DNA of 64,000 nt, taken from the NCBI RefSeq assembly GCF_019904175.1, contig NZ_CP061913.1:4588001-4652000 (forward strand). Reading direction: 5' to 3'. Position numbers and translations under genes: made by a program. The DNA is from Dactylosporangium vinaceum (lineage in GTDB: Bacteria; Actinomycetota; Actinomycetes; Mycobacteriales; Micromonosporaceae). The notes under the pieces are model-generated. The model did not search any database. It saw only the letters and a list, made by a program, of their open reading frames with translations, and was not told where the DNA came from. Below, in pieces: positions 1-10,160 of this stretch. How positions within the stretch are numbered: position 1 is the stretch's first letter; every line of letters begins with the position of its first letter.

Positions 1-1
1 C

Positions 2-376
2 GGCGAACTGCACCTGACCACGCTGTCGCCGGGCGGGCGGCACGTCTCCGAGGTGGAGCTGCTGCTGCTCGGCCTCGCCGGCGACCGGCCCTACCGGCTG
101 CGGGTCCGTGAGGTCTTCGGCCGGCCGTGCCCGATCGCGGAGAGCCTGGCGCCGTTCAAGGGCCACGCCGACCTCGACGCCTGGCAGGCCGAGCTGGCCG
201 AGCGCGGCTATACCCACATGCACAACCTGCTGATCGCGCTGACCCCCGCGGCCGCGCCGGCGTTCGAGCGCTCAGTACTCACCCCGGCTGTCGAACTGCA
301 CCCGGGCAACAAGGGCAGCACCACGTGGGACGGCCTGCACGCCGAGATCCGCCTGGCGCTGGAGTCGGCCCGATGA
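2..376 (+). CDS. Unidentified protein, C-terminal part (5' end outside window)
   Basis: The reading frame is open from the left edge to the TGA at 374-376, so the true start lies upstream; a GTG at 53 is only an internal candidate. About 124 residues are visible, soluble and mixed alpha/beta in character, with a conserved-looking stretch reading ERGYTHMHNLLIAL and, near the end, LHPGNKGSTTWDGLHAEIR. No signal peptide or membrane segment is seen. The stop overlaps the ATG of the following GNAT gene (ATGA), so the two are translationally coupled. I do not recognise the family and assign no function. Confidence 0.7.
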   Translation, partial: GELHLTTLSPGGRHVSEVELLLLGLAGDRPYRLRVREVFGRPCPIAESLAPFKGHADLDAWQAELAERGYTHMHNLLIALTPAAAPAFERSVLTPAVELHPGNKGSTTWDGLHAEIRLALESAR

Positions 377-876
377 GCCGGACCGTGCGCACGCCGGTCG
401 AGGCCGACCACGCCCGGGTCCTGACGGTGCTGGACGGCTGGTGGGGCGGCCTCGAGGGCGCCGACGGCACCCGGCAGCGGGCGGCGCTGCTGCCGCGGCT
501 GTACTTCCAGCACTTCACCGACACCAGCCGGATCGTCGAGGACGACGGTGCACTCGTGGCGTTCCTCATCGGGTTCCTGTCACCGGCCCGGCCGGACGAG
601 GCCTACGTGCACTTCGTCGGCGTGGACCCGGCGCGCCAGGGCCAGGGCCTCGGCCGGGAACTGTACGAGTGGTTCTTCGCGCTGGCCCGCGGCCGGGGCC
701 GCACCGTCGTGCGCGCCATCACCTCGGCCGGCAACGCCGGCTCGCACGCCTTCCACACCCGGATGGGGTTCGTCGCGCAGCCCGGGCCGCGACAGTTCGA
801 GGGCCGCCCCGTGCAGCCCGACTACGACGGCCCGGGCCTGGACCGGGTCACCTTCGTACGCCACCTGGAGGTCTGA
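373..876 (+). CDS. GNAT-family N-acetyltransferase
   Basis: A 167-residue single-domain GNAT protein that should transfer an acetyl group from acetyl-CoA to an amine; the substrate is unknown. The acetyl-CoA loop is visible as PARQGQGLGRELYE (R/Q-x-x-G-x-G pattern) after a beta-strand reading VHFVGVDP. A typical late-motif GSHAFHTRMGF follows, where acetyl-transfer enzymes carry N/S-x-x-x-x-x-x-Y/F-x-x-x-G-F. The ATG at 373 is chosen because it overlaps the upstream stop and gives the normal family length; a longer reading to 127 is out of character. The stop overlaps the next start (TGATG), so it sits inside a three-gene operon with a PIG-L deacetylase. Confidence 0.85.
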   Translation: MSRTVRTPVEADHARVLTVLDGWWGGLEGADGTRQRAALLPRLYFQHFTDTSRIVEDDGALVAFLIGFLSPARPDEAYVHFVGVDPARQGQGLGRELYEWFFALARGRGRTVVRAITSAGNAGSHAFHTRMGFVAQPGPRQFEGRPVQPDYDGPGLDRVTFVRHLEV

Positions 877-1595
877 TGGACGAGCCGCTACGACCGCTGA
901 GTGAGCATTGGAGCCGGGCGCTGGCCCTCGTGGCCCACCCGGACGACCTGGAGTTCGGGGCGGCGTCGGCGATCGCCCGCTGGACGGCGGCCGGGCGCAC
1001 GGTCGTCTACGCGCTCGTCACCAGCGGCGAGGCGGGCATCGACGGCATAGCGCCGGCCACGGCCGGGCCGCTGCGCGAAGCCGAGCAGCGGGCGGCGGCG
1101 GCCGAGGTCGGCGTCACCGAGGTCGAGTTCCTCGGACTGCCCGACGGTGTGCTCGAATACGGGCTGCCGCTGCGTCGCGCCATCGCCCACTGCGTCCGCC
1201 GGCACCGGCCGGAGATCGTCATCACGAACAACTTCCGCGACACCTGGGAGACCGGCGAGCTCAACCAGGCCGACCACATCGCGACCGGCCGGGCCCTTGT
1301 CGACGCCGTGCGCGACGCCGGCAACCGCTGGGTGTTTCCGGAGGAGGGCCTGGAGCCGTGGCCGGGCGTGCGCCAGATCTGGGCCGCGCACTCGCCGCTG
1401 GCCACGCACGGCGTCGACGTCACCGAGACGCTCGAGGCCGGCACCCGGTCGCTGCTGGCCCACGAGGCGTACAACGCGGGCCTGAACCTGCCCGGCTTCG
1501 ACCCCGCCGAGTTCCTGCGCGACCTGGCCGCCGGGACCGGCCCGCGGCTGGGCTGCCGATACGCGGTGGCGTTCGAGGTGGTGCGCTTCGGCTGA
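876..1595 (+). CDS. PIG-L family N-acetyl hydrolase (LmbE-like deacetylase)
   Basis: A 239-residue PIG-L/LmbE protein, the zinc-dependent deacetylase family that includes MshB, Mca and antibiotic deacetylases. The metal-binding AHPDD motif is at residues 20-24, and the downstream His element appears in NQADHIATGRA near residue 136. Length matches the family. The start ATG at 876 overlaps the GNAT stop, so acetylase and deacetylase are co-translated. The pair suggests processing of an amino-group-bearing metabolite, but the substrate cannot be read from sequence. It ends 30 bp before the convergent SARP gene. Confidence 0.88.
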   Translation: MDEPLRPLSEHWSRALALVAHPDDLEFGAASAIARWTAAGRTVVYALVTSGEAGIDGIAPATAGPLREAEQRAAAAEVGVTEVEFLGLPDGVLEYGLPLRRAIAHCVRRHRPEIVITNNFRDTWETGELNQADHIATGRALVDAVRDAGNRWVFPEEGLEPWPGVRQIWAAHSPLATHGVDVTETLEAGTRSLLAHEAYNAGLNLPGFDPAEFLRDLAAGTGPRLGCRYAVAFEVVRFG

Positions 1596-1625
1596 GCGCC
1601 GGGCAGGTGCGGGCCGGGTCGCACA

Positions 1626-4481
1626 TCAGCGGCAGGTGCTGGCCAGGATCCGCTGCCTGACGATCTCCCGGTCGGGGTGGTTGAGCTCGTCGAACGTCCG
1701 CTGGGCCCGGCGCCAGTAGTCCAGGGCCCCGGACTGGTCGCCGAGCGCGCAGCGCAGGTCGCCGTATCGCCGCTGGGTGGTGGCGATGTGGTAGCGGTGC
1801 CCGATGCGGTCCAGCGCCTCGTCGAGCGGCAGGACCCGCTGATAGCAGGCGTCGGCCGCGGCGAGATCGCCCTTGCGCTGGTAGGCCCAGGCCAGGCTGT
1901 CCCAGCTGTCGGCCTCGCCAGGCCGGTTGCCGGTGCGGGCGTAGATGGCGATCGCCTCCTGGCAGGCGGTGGTCGCCGTGTCGAAGTCGTCGAACCGGAC
2001 GCTGAACCAGCCCAGGGAGTTGAGCGCGGCGGCGACGCCGTCGGCGTTGTCGTCGACCTCGTGCAGCCGGTGTGCGCGCTCACAATGGTGACGGAACTCG
2101 GTGGCGTGGTCACGCCGGCCATGAAAGAGCGCCAGCCGGTGGTGGGCCGTCGCCTGACCGGAGAGGCTGCCAACCTCCGTGAACAGGTCCAGGGCCCGCA
2201 GCAGCTCGCCGAGGGTCTCGGCGTCGTCCAGGCGCAGCGCGTCGCCCGCCCCGCCGAGCTCGAGGCGGGCCGTGGCTTCGGCCAGCGGGTCGCCGAGCCG
2301 CAGCGCGCCCTCCAGCGCGCAGTCCGCGATCTGGTGCCACGTGTGCCAGCGGCCGAGGCGCTCCAGGAACGGGGCGGCTCGCTCGGCCAGGCGCCAGCAG
2401 TAGTCCGGGAAGCCGTCTCCGGTGGCGTGCCGGATCGCCGCCGTGATCGCGCCGCGGTTCGCCTCGTACCACGCGCCGCCGTCACCGTCGTCGCGGACCG
2501 GACCCTGGTGCAGCTTGGCCGGCGGCGGCGCAAGCGCGGACAGCCGGCGCTCGGGGACCAGCAGTTCGGCCGCGCGGTGCAGCGTGCGCAGATAATAGTT
2601 CAGGACCCGGGCCGTGGCCTCGCGGCACTCGGACCGCGACTCCTCCCGCTGGACGGTCTCCAGCGCGAAACTGCGAATCAGATCATGCATGGTGTACTGC
2701 CCTGGCAATGCGATGTCCAGCAGATGATTGCGCACCAGGTCGGTGCAGGCACGCCGGGTGGCCGGCACGGACAGGTCGGCCAGCTGGGCGGCCGCGGCGT
2801 GCCCGATGCGCCCGCCGTGATGCAGGGCGAGGCGGCGCAGCAGCCGCTGCCCGTCCGGCGTGAGATGGCGGTAGGAGCCCGTCAGCAATGTGCGGACGCT
2901 GGTGGCGGTGTCGCCGGTCTCGAACCGGTCCAGCGGGCTCGGCATCTCCTCGAACAGCCCGATCAGCTCGGCGATGCTCAGCGTCGGGTGGGCAAGTGCC
3001 GTGGAGGCGAGGATGCCGGCCGCCAGGGGGATTCGCTCGCACAGGGCGACCAGGCGGTCGAGGTGCTCGGGCTCGGCGGCGAGGCGGCGGGCGCCGATGC
3101 GCTTCTGCATCACCTCGACGGTCTCCTCCACGGTCAGCGGCGGCAGCGAGACGAGCTGGGCACCGGCGCTGACCAGCAGGCCGCGCAGCTGGTTGCGGCT
3201 GGTCACGATGGTCAGACAGCCGGGCTCGCCGGGCAGCAGTGGTGAGACCTGCTCCTCGTTGCCGGCGTTGTCCAGGATCAGCAGCACCCGCTTGCCGGCC
3301 AGCGTGCTGCGTAGCAGGGCCGACTGGGCGGCCAGCCCGGCCGGGATCCGCTCGTCCGGCATCCCGAATGCGGTGAGCAGGCACTGGATGGCGACCTCCG
3401 GTGGCAGTGGGCGGTCGGCCGTGTCGAAGCCGTGCAGATTGATGAACAGCTGCCCGTCCGGGAACCGGTCGGCCACCCGGTGGGCCCAATGCAGGGCCAG
3501 CGCGGTTTTGCCGATGCCGCTGATCCCGACGATCACCACGACCGGGGCCGCGTTCTGCTCCGGGTGCTGCGCCCGGCTCAGCGCCGCGTCGAGCGTCTGC
3601 AGACCGTCGACCCGGCCGGTGAAGTGCTGGTGGGCCGGGGGCAGCTGGCGCGGGACGACCGCCGGTGGCAGCGGCGGCGGTGGCAGCGCCGCGCCCGGGC
3701 CGCCCGGTGCGGCGCCGCCGGCGGCCGGCGAGCCGAGCAGGTGCTCGTCGTCGTTGAGCACGGCCTGGTGCAGCCGCTGCAGGTCCGGGCCGGGCTCGAC
3801 GCCGAGCTCGCGGACCAGCTCGGCCCGCACGGTCTGAAAGGCGAGCAGGGCGTCGGCCTTGCGGCGGCTGCGGTACAACGCGATGATCAGCTGCGCCCAG
3901 GACTGCTCGCGCATCGGGAACGCCTCGACGGCCCGCTGCAGGTCGAGCACGACGTCCTCGTGCCGGCCGACGGCCAGCTGGGCGTCGAAGTACAGCTCCC
4001 GGGCCCGCAGGTGCAGCTGCTCCAGGTGCTGCAGCTCCCGTTCGCGCAGGACGGGCGATGGCACCTCGGCCAGCGGCTCGCCCCGCCACAGGTCCAGCGC
4101 GCGGCGCAGCTGGTCGATGACGGTTGGCCAGTCCTGCTCGTTGGCGGCCGCCCGGGCCGTGGCGTAGTGGCGCTGGAAGCGCAGCACGTCGACCTCGTTC
4201 TCGTCGGCGACGATGAGGTAGCCCTGTGGGCGGGTCTGGATGCGCGCACCGAGGCGCGGACCGAGGGTGCGCCGCAGCCGCATCATGTAGGTGCGCAGCG
4301 CGGCCCGGGCGTTGGCCGGCGGCTCCGCGTCCCACAGCACCTCGATCAGGTGATCGACCGAGAGCGGCCGCCCGGCGTTGAGGAGTAACGCCGCGAGCAA
4401 CGCCCGCTGCCGCCCGGAAGGTACATCAATTGTAGCTTCTCCATCACTGACAGTGAGCGGTCCAAGCAAGCGGGCGTCCAA
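1626..4481 (-). CDS. SARP-family transcriptional activator with NB-ARC and TPR domains (AfsR-like)
   Basis: About 951 residues. The N-terminus has the winged-helix DNA-binding domain (RLLGPLTV..., then GRQRALLAALLLNAG) and a bacterial transcriptional activation domain to about residue 245. A Pro/Gly-rich linker leads to an NB-ARC ATPase with Walker A GISGIGKTA near residue 318 and Walker B LLILDNAG near 407. The C-terminal third is built of TPR-like helices. SARPs bind direct repeats and activate antibiotic clusters, so the adjacent divergent operon is its obvious target. Start choice: TTG at 4481 lies 8 nt after AGGAG and leaves the usual short SARP N-terminus. A GTG at 4541 would add 20 residues but has no ribosome site. 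Confidence 0.9.
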   Translation of the reverse strand: MDARLLGPLTVSDGEATIDVPSGRQRALLAALLLNAGRPLSVDHLIEVLWDAEPPANARAALRTYMMRLRRTLGPRLGARIQTRPQGYLIVADENEVDVLRFQRHYATARAAANEQDWPTVIDQLRRALDLWRGEPLAEVPSPVLRERELQHLEQLHLRARELYFDAQLAVGRHEDVVLDLQRAVEAFPMREQSWAQLIIALYRSRRKADALLAFQTVRAELVRELGVEPGPDLQRLHQAVLNDDEHLLGSPAAGGAAPGGPGAALPPPPLPPAVVPRQLPPAHQHFTGRVDGLQTLDAALSRAQHPEQNAAPVVVIVGISGIGKTALALHWAHRVADRFPDGQLFINLHGFDTADRPLPPEVAIQCLLTAFGMPDERIPAGLAAQSALLRSTLAGKRVLLILDNAGNEEQVSPLLPGEPGCLTIVTSRNQLRGLLVSAGAQLVSLPPLTVEETVEVMQKRIGARRLAAEPEHLDRLVALCERIPLAAGILASTALAHPTLSIAELIGLFEEMPSPLDRFETGDTATSVRTLLTGSYRHLTPDGQRLLRRLALHHGGRIGHAAAAQLADLSVPATRRACTDLVRNHLLDIALPGQYTMHDLIRSFALETVQREESRSECREATARVLNYYLRTLHRAAELLVPERRLSALAPPPAKLHQGPVRDDGDGGAWYEANRGAITAAIRHATGDGFPDYCWRLAERAAPFLERLGRWHTWHQIADCALEGALRLGDPLAEATARLELGGAGDALRLDDAETLGELLRALDLFTEVGSLSGQATAHHRLALFHGRRDHATEFRHHCERAHRLHEVDDNADGVAAALNSLGWFSVRFDDFDTATTACQEAIAIYARTGNRPGEADSWDSLAWAYQRKGDLAAADACYQRVLPLDEALDRIGHRYHIATTQRRYGDLRCALGDQSGALDYWRRAQRTFDELNHPDREIVRQRILASTCR

Positions 4482-4751
4482 TACCACTACTCCTCGCAGC
4501 TCCCCCGGTCGTTGCGCCCCGGCCTCAACGGACTCGGTCACGACCGGCCGGGCCCGGCGACGGCGCCCAGGCCAAAGACCGGCGTCACTACGTTAGCTCG
4601 CGTCCGTCACCGTCGGAACACGCGGTGTCGTCAAACAGCTCCGGTGTCCACGCTTTGGGAAAGCGGGGAAATCGGGGCGATACCGCCGTGTTACACGCCC
4701 GACCCACGATCGACGCGTTTGCCGGACCACGTCGGACGGGGGAGACTGGGG
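4482..4751. promoter_or_regulatory. Divergent control region between the SARP gene and the biosynthetic operon
   Basis: No convincing gene occupies this 270-bp stretch. It holds two direct copies of CGGTGTC at 4623-4629 and 4642-4648, and a perfect 5-1-5 palindrome CGTGTTACACG at 4687-4697. The second CGGTGTC is 44 bp before the related CCGTGTT at 4686. SARPs bind direct repeats spaced by whole helical turns, so these are plausible but unproven sites. A GGGGGAG ribosome site at about 4737-4743 serves the oxygenase ATG at 4752. Which element belongs to which promoter is inference. Confidence 0.4.
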
Positions 4752-5753
4752 ATGGACACCCGTGACCTGCCAACGCGCTTCGCACTGCGCCCGCACGAGG
4801 CCGGTGAGGTCGACGTCCTGCTGGAGCAGTTGGCCGGTGAGGACCCCGGCGCGGAGCCCTTCTACGCCCGGGCCTGGGAGCTCACCGACTCGCTGCCGGT
4901 CCGGCTGCGCCGGTTCCTGCACACGTTCCGCAGCACCGAACCCGCCGGGTGCGCGCTCATCACGGGCCTGTCCGTGGACGATGCCGCGGTCGGCCCGACC
5001 CCGGTCAACTGGCGCGCCGCCGGGGCCCGCCGCGAGGAGCTATACCTCGGGCTGCTGGCCATGGTCCTCGGTGAGCCGTTCACCTGGTCGACGCTGCAGC
5101 ACGGCCGGATGATCCAGAACATCGTGCCCGTGGAGGGTGAGGCGGCCCGGCAGAGTGGCCACGGCCAGGTCCTGCTCGAGTGGCACACCGAGGACGCCTT
5201 CCACCCCAACCGCTGCGACTACCTGCTGCTGCTCGGCGTGCGCAACCACGACGGGGTCGCCACGACGACGGCCTCGATCCGCGACGTCACACTCGACCCT
5301 GAGCAGCGCGCCGTCCTGGCCGAACCGCGCTTCCAGATCCGGCCCGACGACGAGCACCTGCGCCAGCTCGCCGGCGTCGAGCCGGCCAGCCCGGGCCTCG
5401 CCCAGATGCGCCGGATGGCCGAAGACCCGCAGGCGGTCGCCGTCCTCTTCGGCGCGCCCGACGACCCCTACCTGCGCATCGACCCGTACTTCATGACCGC
5501 CGTCCCGGGCGACGCGGAGGCCCGTACGGCGCTCAAGGCCCTCGTCGCCGGGCTCAACGACGCCCTGCACCGCGTCGTCGTGCGCCCCGGCAGCGTCCTC
5601 ATCGTCGACAACCACCGGGCCGTGCACGGCCGGGAGTCGTTCACGGCCCGGTTCGACGGCACCGACCGGTGGCTCAAGAAGATCATCGTCACCCGGGACC
5701 TGCGCCGCTCCCGCGAGCTGCGGGCCGCACCCGACTGCCGGGTCATCGGCTGA
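4752..5753 (+). CDS. Fe(II)/2-oxoglutarate amino-acid beta-hydroxylase, VioC/AsnO-like
   Basis: A 333-residue clavaminate-synthase-like oxygenase. The HxE iron facial triad sits in LLEWHTEDAFHPNRCDY, almost the signature of the arginine/asparagine C3-hydroxylases VioC, OrfP, MppO and AsnO. The distal His is in DNHRAVHGRESF and the 2-oxoglutarate Arg follows in the C-terminal segment. Family knowledge predicts hydroxylation of a free amino acid, most likely arginine or asparagine, using O2 and 2-oxoglutarate. It is the first gene of a seven-gene operon next to a SARP regulator. The ATG at 4752 is used because of the GGGGGAG just upstream and the family length. Substrate is inference; the amidinotransferase downstream makes arginine attractive. 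Confidence 0.88.
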   Translation: MDTRDLPTRFALRPHEAGEVDVLLEQLAGEDPGAEPFYARAWELTDSLPVRLRRFLHTFRSTEPAGCALITGLSVDDAAVGPTPVNWRAAGARREELYLGLLAMVLGEPFTWSTLQHGRMIQNIVPVEGEAARQSGHGQVLLEWHTEDAFHPNRCDYLLLLGVRNHDGVATTTASIRDVTLDPEQRAVLAEPRFQIRPDDEHLRQLAGVEPASPGLAQMRRMAEDPQAVAVLFGAPDDPYLRIDPYFMTAVPGDAEARTALKALVAGLNDALHRVVVRPGSVLIVDNHRAVHGRESFTARFDGTDRWLKKIIVTRDLRRSRELRAAPDCRVIG

Positions 5754-5797
5754 CGGTCGAATCCGCCAATTCGCACCACGCCCCCGGAGGTCTCCGC

Positions 5798-6874
<1,077 letters not shown>

Positions 6875-6883
6875 GAGGCAGCC

Positions 6884-8008
6884 GTGGACACCACGACGGG
6901 CGGCACCGAGATCATCGACCTCGGCATCGGGCAGCCACAGGACGCCGTCCTGCCGCGCGAAGCGCTGCGCCAGGCGGCCGCAGCGGCGCTGGCCGGGCCC
7001 GATCAGCCGTACCTGCAGTACGGGCCCGAGCAGGGCATGCCGTCACTCCTGCAGACCCTGGCCGCCTTCCTCACCCGCCACTACGGCCACCCGGTCGACC
7101 CGGCCACGTTGCTGATCACCAACGGCGCATCCCACGGGCTGGACCTGGTGCTGGCCCGCTGCACCCGGCCGGGCGACACCGTGGTCGTCGAGTCCCCGAG
7201 CTACTTCTTCGGCCTCGACGTGCTGCGCCAACGTGGCGTGCGGCCGGTCGCCGTCCCCGTCGACGGCGACGGGATGCGGGTCGACGACCTCGAGCGGGTC
7301 CTGCAGACCCACGAACCAGCGCTCGTGTACACCATCCCGGTCCTGCACAATCCGACGGGCGTGACGCTGTCCGGCCCCCGCCGGGCGCGGCTGCGCGAGC
7401 TGGCCGACCGCCACCACGTCCCGATCGTGGCCGACGAGGTGTACCAGCTCACCGCCACCCCGGACCGGGTGCCGCCGCCGCTGCGCCGCGACCCCGCCCC
7501 CCACGTGCTGTCACTCGGCTCGTTCGCGAAGATCCTCGGCCCCGGCGTCCGGCTCGGCTGGATCGAAGCCGAACCCGATCGGATCGCCCACCTGGCCGAC
7601 GACGCCGTCCTGCGCAGCGGCGGCGGCGCCAGCCCGATGACCGGCGCCATCGTCGAGGCGGCGATCCGCCTCGGCCTGCAGGACCGGTTCCTCGACGCGA
7701 TCCGGGAGGTGTACGACAACCGCCGCCGCTGCGCCGAGACCACCCTGCGCCGCACCCTGCCCGACCGCATCCGGGTCCGCTACCCGCGGGGCGGCTACTA
7801 CGTCTGGCTGGAACTGCCCGGCCACGCCGACCCGGCCGCCGTGCGCGCCGACGCCCGCGCTGCCGGTGTGGACTACCGGCCCGGCGAGATCTTCTCCGTC
7901 GACGGCTCGCTCACCAACTGCCTGCGCCTCTGCTTCACCTACTACCCCGAGGACACCCTCGTGCCCGCCCTGGAGCGGCTCGCGAAGGTGCTGTCCGCCC
8001 ACTGCTGA
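6884..8008 (+). CDS. PLP-dependent aminotransferase, class I/II fold (LysN/MocR-catalytic type)
   Basis: A 374-residue fold-type I PLP enzyme without the GntR DNA-binding domain of MocR proteins. The Schiff-base lysine lies in GSFAKILGPGVRLGW; the PLP-pocket Asn and Asp lie in VLHNPTGV and VADEVYQL. It likely converts a 2-oxo acid to an amino acid or the reverse. Related fold-type I proteins act as PLP oxidases in enduracididine biosynthesis (MppP), but nothing here proves that activity. AGGAGG directly precedes GTG 6884, 9 bp after the oxidase stop. The position right after the hydroxy-acid oxidase suggests an oxidation-transamination pair. Confidence 0.87.
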   Translation: MDTTTGGTEIIDLGIGQPQDAVLPREALRQAAAAALAGPDQPYLQYGPEQGMPSLLQTLAAFLTRHYGHPVDPATLLITNGASHGLDLVLARCTRPGDTVVVESPSYFFGLDVLRQRGVRPVAVPVDGDGMRVDDLERVLQTHEPALVYTIPVLHNPTGVTLSGPRRARLRELADRHHVPIVADEVYQLTATPDRVPPPLRRDPAPHVLSLGSFAKILGPGVRLGWIEAEPDRIAHLADDAVLRSGGGASPMTGAIVEAAIRLGLQDRFLDAIREVYDNRRRCAETTLRRTLPDRIRVRYPRGGYYVWLELPGHADPAAVRADARAAGVDYRPGEIFSVDGSLTNCLRLCFTYYPEDTLVPALERLAKVLSAHC

Positions 8009-8032
8009 GCCCGAACGAAACGGAGTGTGACA

Positions 8033-10126
8033 GTGGACCCGTTCCGCGACACCTATGACGGACTGCCCTATCAGCACATCTGGACCCGGCCCAACCAGGA
8101 CGAGCCGGCCGGCACCGCGATCGACAGCCCGCTGCTGGCCCTGGCGTTCAGCTCCGACGTCGACCCGATCCAGGCCGAGCAGGTCACCGAAGCCCGCCAC
8201 ATCCTGCGCCGCCGCCGCGCCCTGACCGAGGCCGGCGGCACCGACCCGGCGCTCATCGCCGAGGTCCTCGCCGGGCAACGGGCGATCGTCGAGCGCTTCC
8301 TGGCCGGGCGCCGGGCCCACTTCGGCGCCGAGCAGAGCGCGCCGCTGCCCGATCCGGCGCAGCTGGCCCGGGAGGGCCGCGACATCTTCCTGGTCATCAA
8401 GTTCATGGACGAGGCGCCGCATCTGGCCGCCACCCTGCACTCGCTTACCGCGCAGCGCGGGGTCGACCTCGGCCGGCTGATGATCGTGGCGGTCGACAAC
8501 AACTCGACCGACGGCTCCGGGACCATCACCGAGGAGTTCATCGCCGCCTACACCGGCCCGGCCCGGCTGTATTACCTGCGCCAGACCACGGCCGGGGCCG
8601 GGAACGCGGCCCGCTTCGGCGTCGACACCTGTATCGCCACCGTCCACGCGATGTGTGAGGCCGACGGGGACTGGTCGCGGCTGCAGACGGCCACCATCGC
8701 CGTCTCGGACGGCGACACCGTGTACCACCCCGACACCGTGGCCGCCGTGTCCCGGATCTTCACCGAGTGCCCGACGGTCGACGGGGTCATGCCGTTCCTG
8801 ACCTACAAGTTCACCGCCGCGCTGCGGCTGTTCCACGACTATCACGCGGCGCTGCCGCAGACACTCGCGGCCGCCGCCGCGAAGACGGGCGAACCCGCCG
8901 AGCCGGTCACGGTGGCCGTCGACCTGTCCGGCGTGCAGGCGTTCGAGGCACTGCCGCGCCGGGGCCGGGTCCCCGGCGACGGCGTCGTCACGCTCACGCA
9001 CGCCGACGGCGGCACCACCGTCGTGCCGCTGGCGCACACCGCCGGCGACGGCCGGCGCTTCGGTGTGCTGCGCGACCCGCACGGGCGCCTCGGCTACGTG
9101 CTGCAGGACCGTACCCTCGTCCTCGCCGACGCCCCGGTGTCCGGCTGGGACGCCGCGCTGGTGTTCCTCGAGAACGGCGGCGTCCGCCCGGACGAGCGCT
9201 GGCGGTGGCACTCGGTCATCGGCCACGACCTGTTCCTGTACTGGGCGTTCGCCGGGATGGGCCTGCCCGAGCAGATGGTGTACCCCGACACCAGCGACGC
9301 CCTCAAGACGTTCCGCGTCTGGGCGTTCGCGATCGGTGGCCAGCACCAGCTGCGCCGCCCCGGGCTGCGCATCGTCACCGGCAGCGACTACCAGTCCGGC
9401 CGGGTCCTGCAGGCGGTCGGCGCCGTGTCCCGGCTCGCCCCCGCGGTCGCGTTCACCGAGACCGAGACCGACCGGCTGATCAAGATGATCCGCAACTTCG
9501 TGCACCGGCAGTCGGTGTTCTACGGTGAGACCCGCAGCGCCGCCCTGGAGCGGGCCAGCGGCCTGTACGTCCACATGACCCGCATCCAGGGCGACCTGGA
9601 ACGCGAGCTGCGCGACTACGACGACACCGTGTTCGAACACACCGTGTTCCCGGAACGGGTGCTCTTCCCGCTGCGCTGGATGCTGCAGAACGCGCTGCGA
9701 TACCTCGCGCAGGGCGACGCCGAGCGCGCCGTCGTCCGGATGCGGGTGCTGCGCCCGCTGTTCGGCGACGAACTCGCCGCCGACATCGAGCGGCGCCTGC
9801 TCGGTGAGGACTTCGCGTCGGCGCTCGCCGCGGCGAAGTACCACGACCGGCAGGCGATCGCCGAGCGCACCGCCGAGGCCATCATCGGCGAGCACTATCA
9901 CTCGATCATGGCGTTCTACGCCGCCACCCTGCGCAGCTTCCTCAGCCGGGAGCAGGTGGCGCCCGAGCACTACGAGTGGCTGCTCGAGGGCATCACCACC
10001 TCCCGCAACGCCATCACCGAACAGCCGCCCGCGGTCGATCCGGCCGCGGTGTGGGACGGCCGCGAATTCGACATCGACGTCGCCCGCGGCCAGGTCGTCC
10101 GCATGCAGACCCCCGCCGGTGCGTGA
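8033..10126 (+). CDS. Large GT-A (family 2-like) glycosyltransferase with unfamiliar C-terminal region
   Basis: A 697-residue cytosolic protein. Residues from about 120 hold a GT-A fold: strand and loop VAVDNNSTDGSG, an Asn-rich donor loop (RQTTAGAGNAARFG) and a DxD-type metal motif in VSDGDTVYHPDT. The remaining ~430 residues are not a family I can name; they are rich in Trp, Tyr and acidic helices and show no membrane span. It should glycosylate a small acceptor made by the operon, perhaps using the sugar oxidised by the NDP-sugar dehydrogenase four genes on. GTG 8033 is preferred over GTG 8027 because CGGAG lies 7 nt before it. No peptide carrier or NRPS is nearby, so the acceptor is likely a free small molecule. 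Confidence 0.8.
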   Translation: MDPFRDTYDGLPYQHIWTRPNQDEPAGTAIDSPLLALAFSSDVDPIQAEQVTEARHILRRRRALTEAGGTDPALIAEVLAGQRAIVERFLAGRRAHFGAEQSAPLPDPAQLAREGRDIFLVIKFMDEAPHLAATLHSLTAQRGVDLGRLMIVAVDNNSTDGSGTITEEFIAAYTGPARLYYLRQTTAGAGNAARFGVDTCIATVHAMCEADGDWSRLQTATIAVSDGDTVYHPDTVAAVSRIFTECPTVDGVMPFLTYKFTAALRLFHDYHAALPQTLAAAAAKTGEPAEPVTVAVDLSGVQAFEALPRRGRVPGDGVVTLTHADGGTTVVPLAHTAGDGRRFGVLRDPHGRLGYVLQDRTLVLADAPVSGWDAALVFLENGGVRPDERWRWHSVIGHDLFLYWAFAGMGLPEQMVYPDTSDALKTFRVWAFAIGGQHQLRRPGLRIVTGSDYQSGRVLQAVGAVSRLAPAVAFTETETDRLIKMIRNFVHRQSVFYGETRSAALERASGLYVHMTRIQGDLERELRDYDDTVFEHTVFPERVLFPLRWMLQNALRYLAQGDAERAVVRMRVLRPLFGDELAADIERRLLGEDFASALAAAKYHDRQAIAERTAEAIIGEHYHSIMAFYAATLRSFLSREQVAPEHYEWLLEGITTSRNAITEQPPAVDPAAVWDGREFDIDVARGQVVRMQTPAGA

Positions 10127-10160
10127 CGGCCCCGCGTCACCGAACAGGAAGGCAGAGACG

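Noticed and set aside
441-1595. Longer reading of the PIG-L gene starting at 441
   Set aside because: The extra 145 residues overlap the GNAT gene in another frame, are arginine-rich and lack family similarity; ATG 876 overlaps the upstream stop and gives the normal length.
1677-3245. 522-residue plus-strand open frame inside the SARP gene
   Set aside because: It is the antisense shadow of a high-GC coding region; no ribosome site and no domain, while the minus strand has clear SARP, NB-ARC and TPR features.
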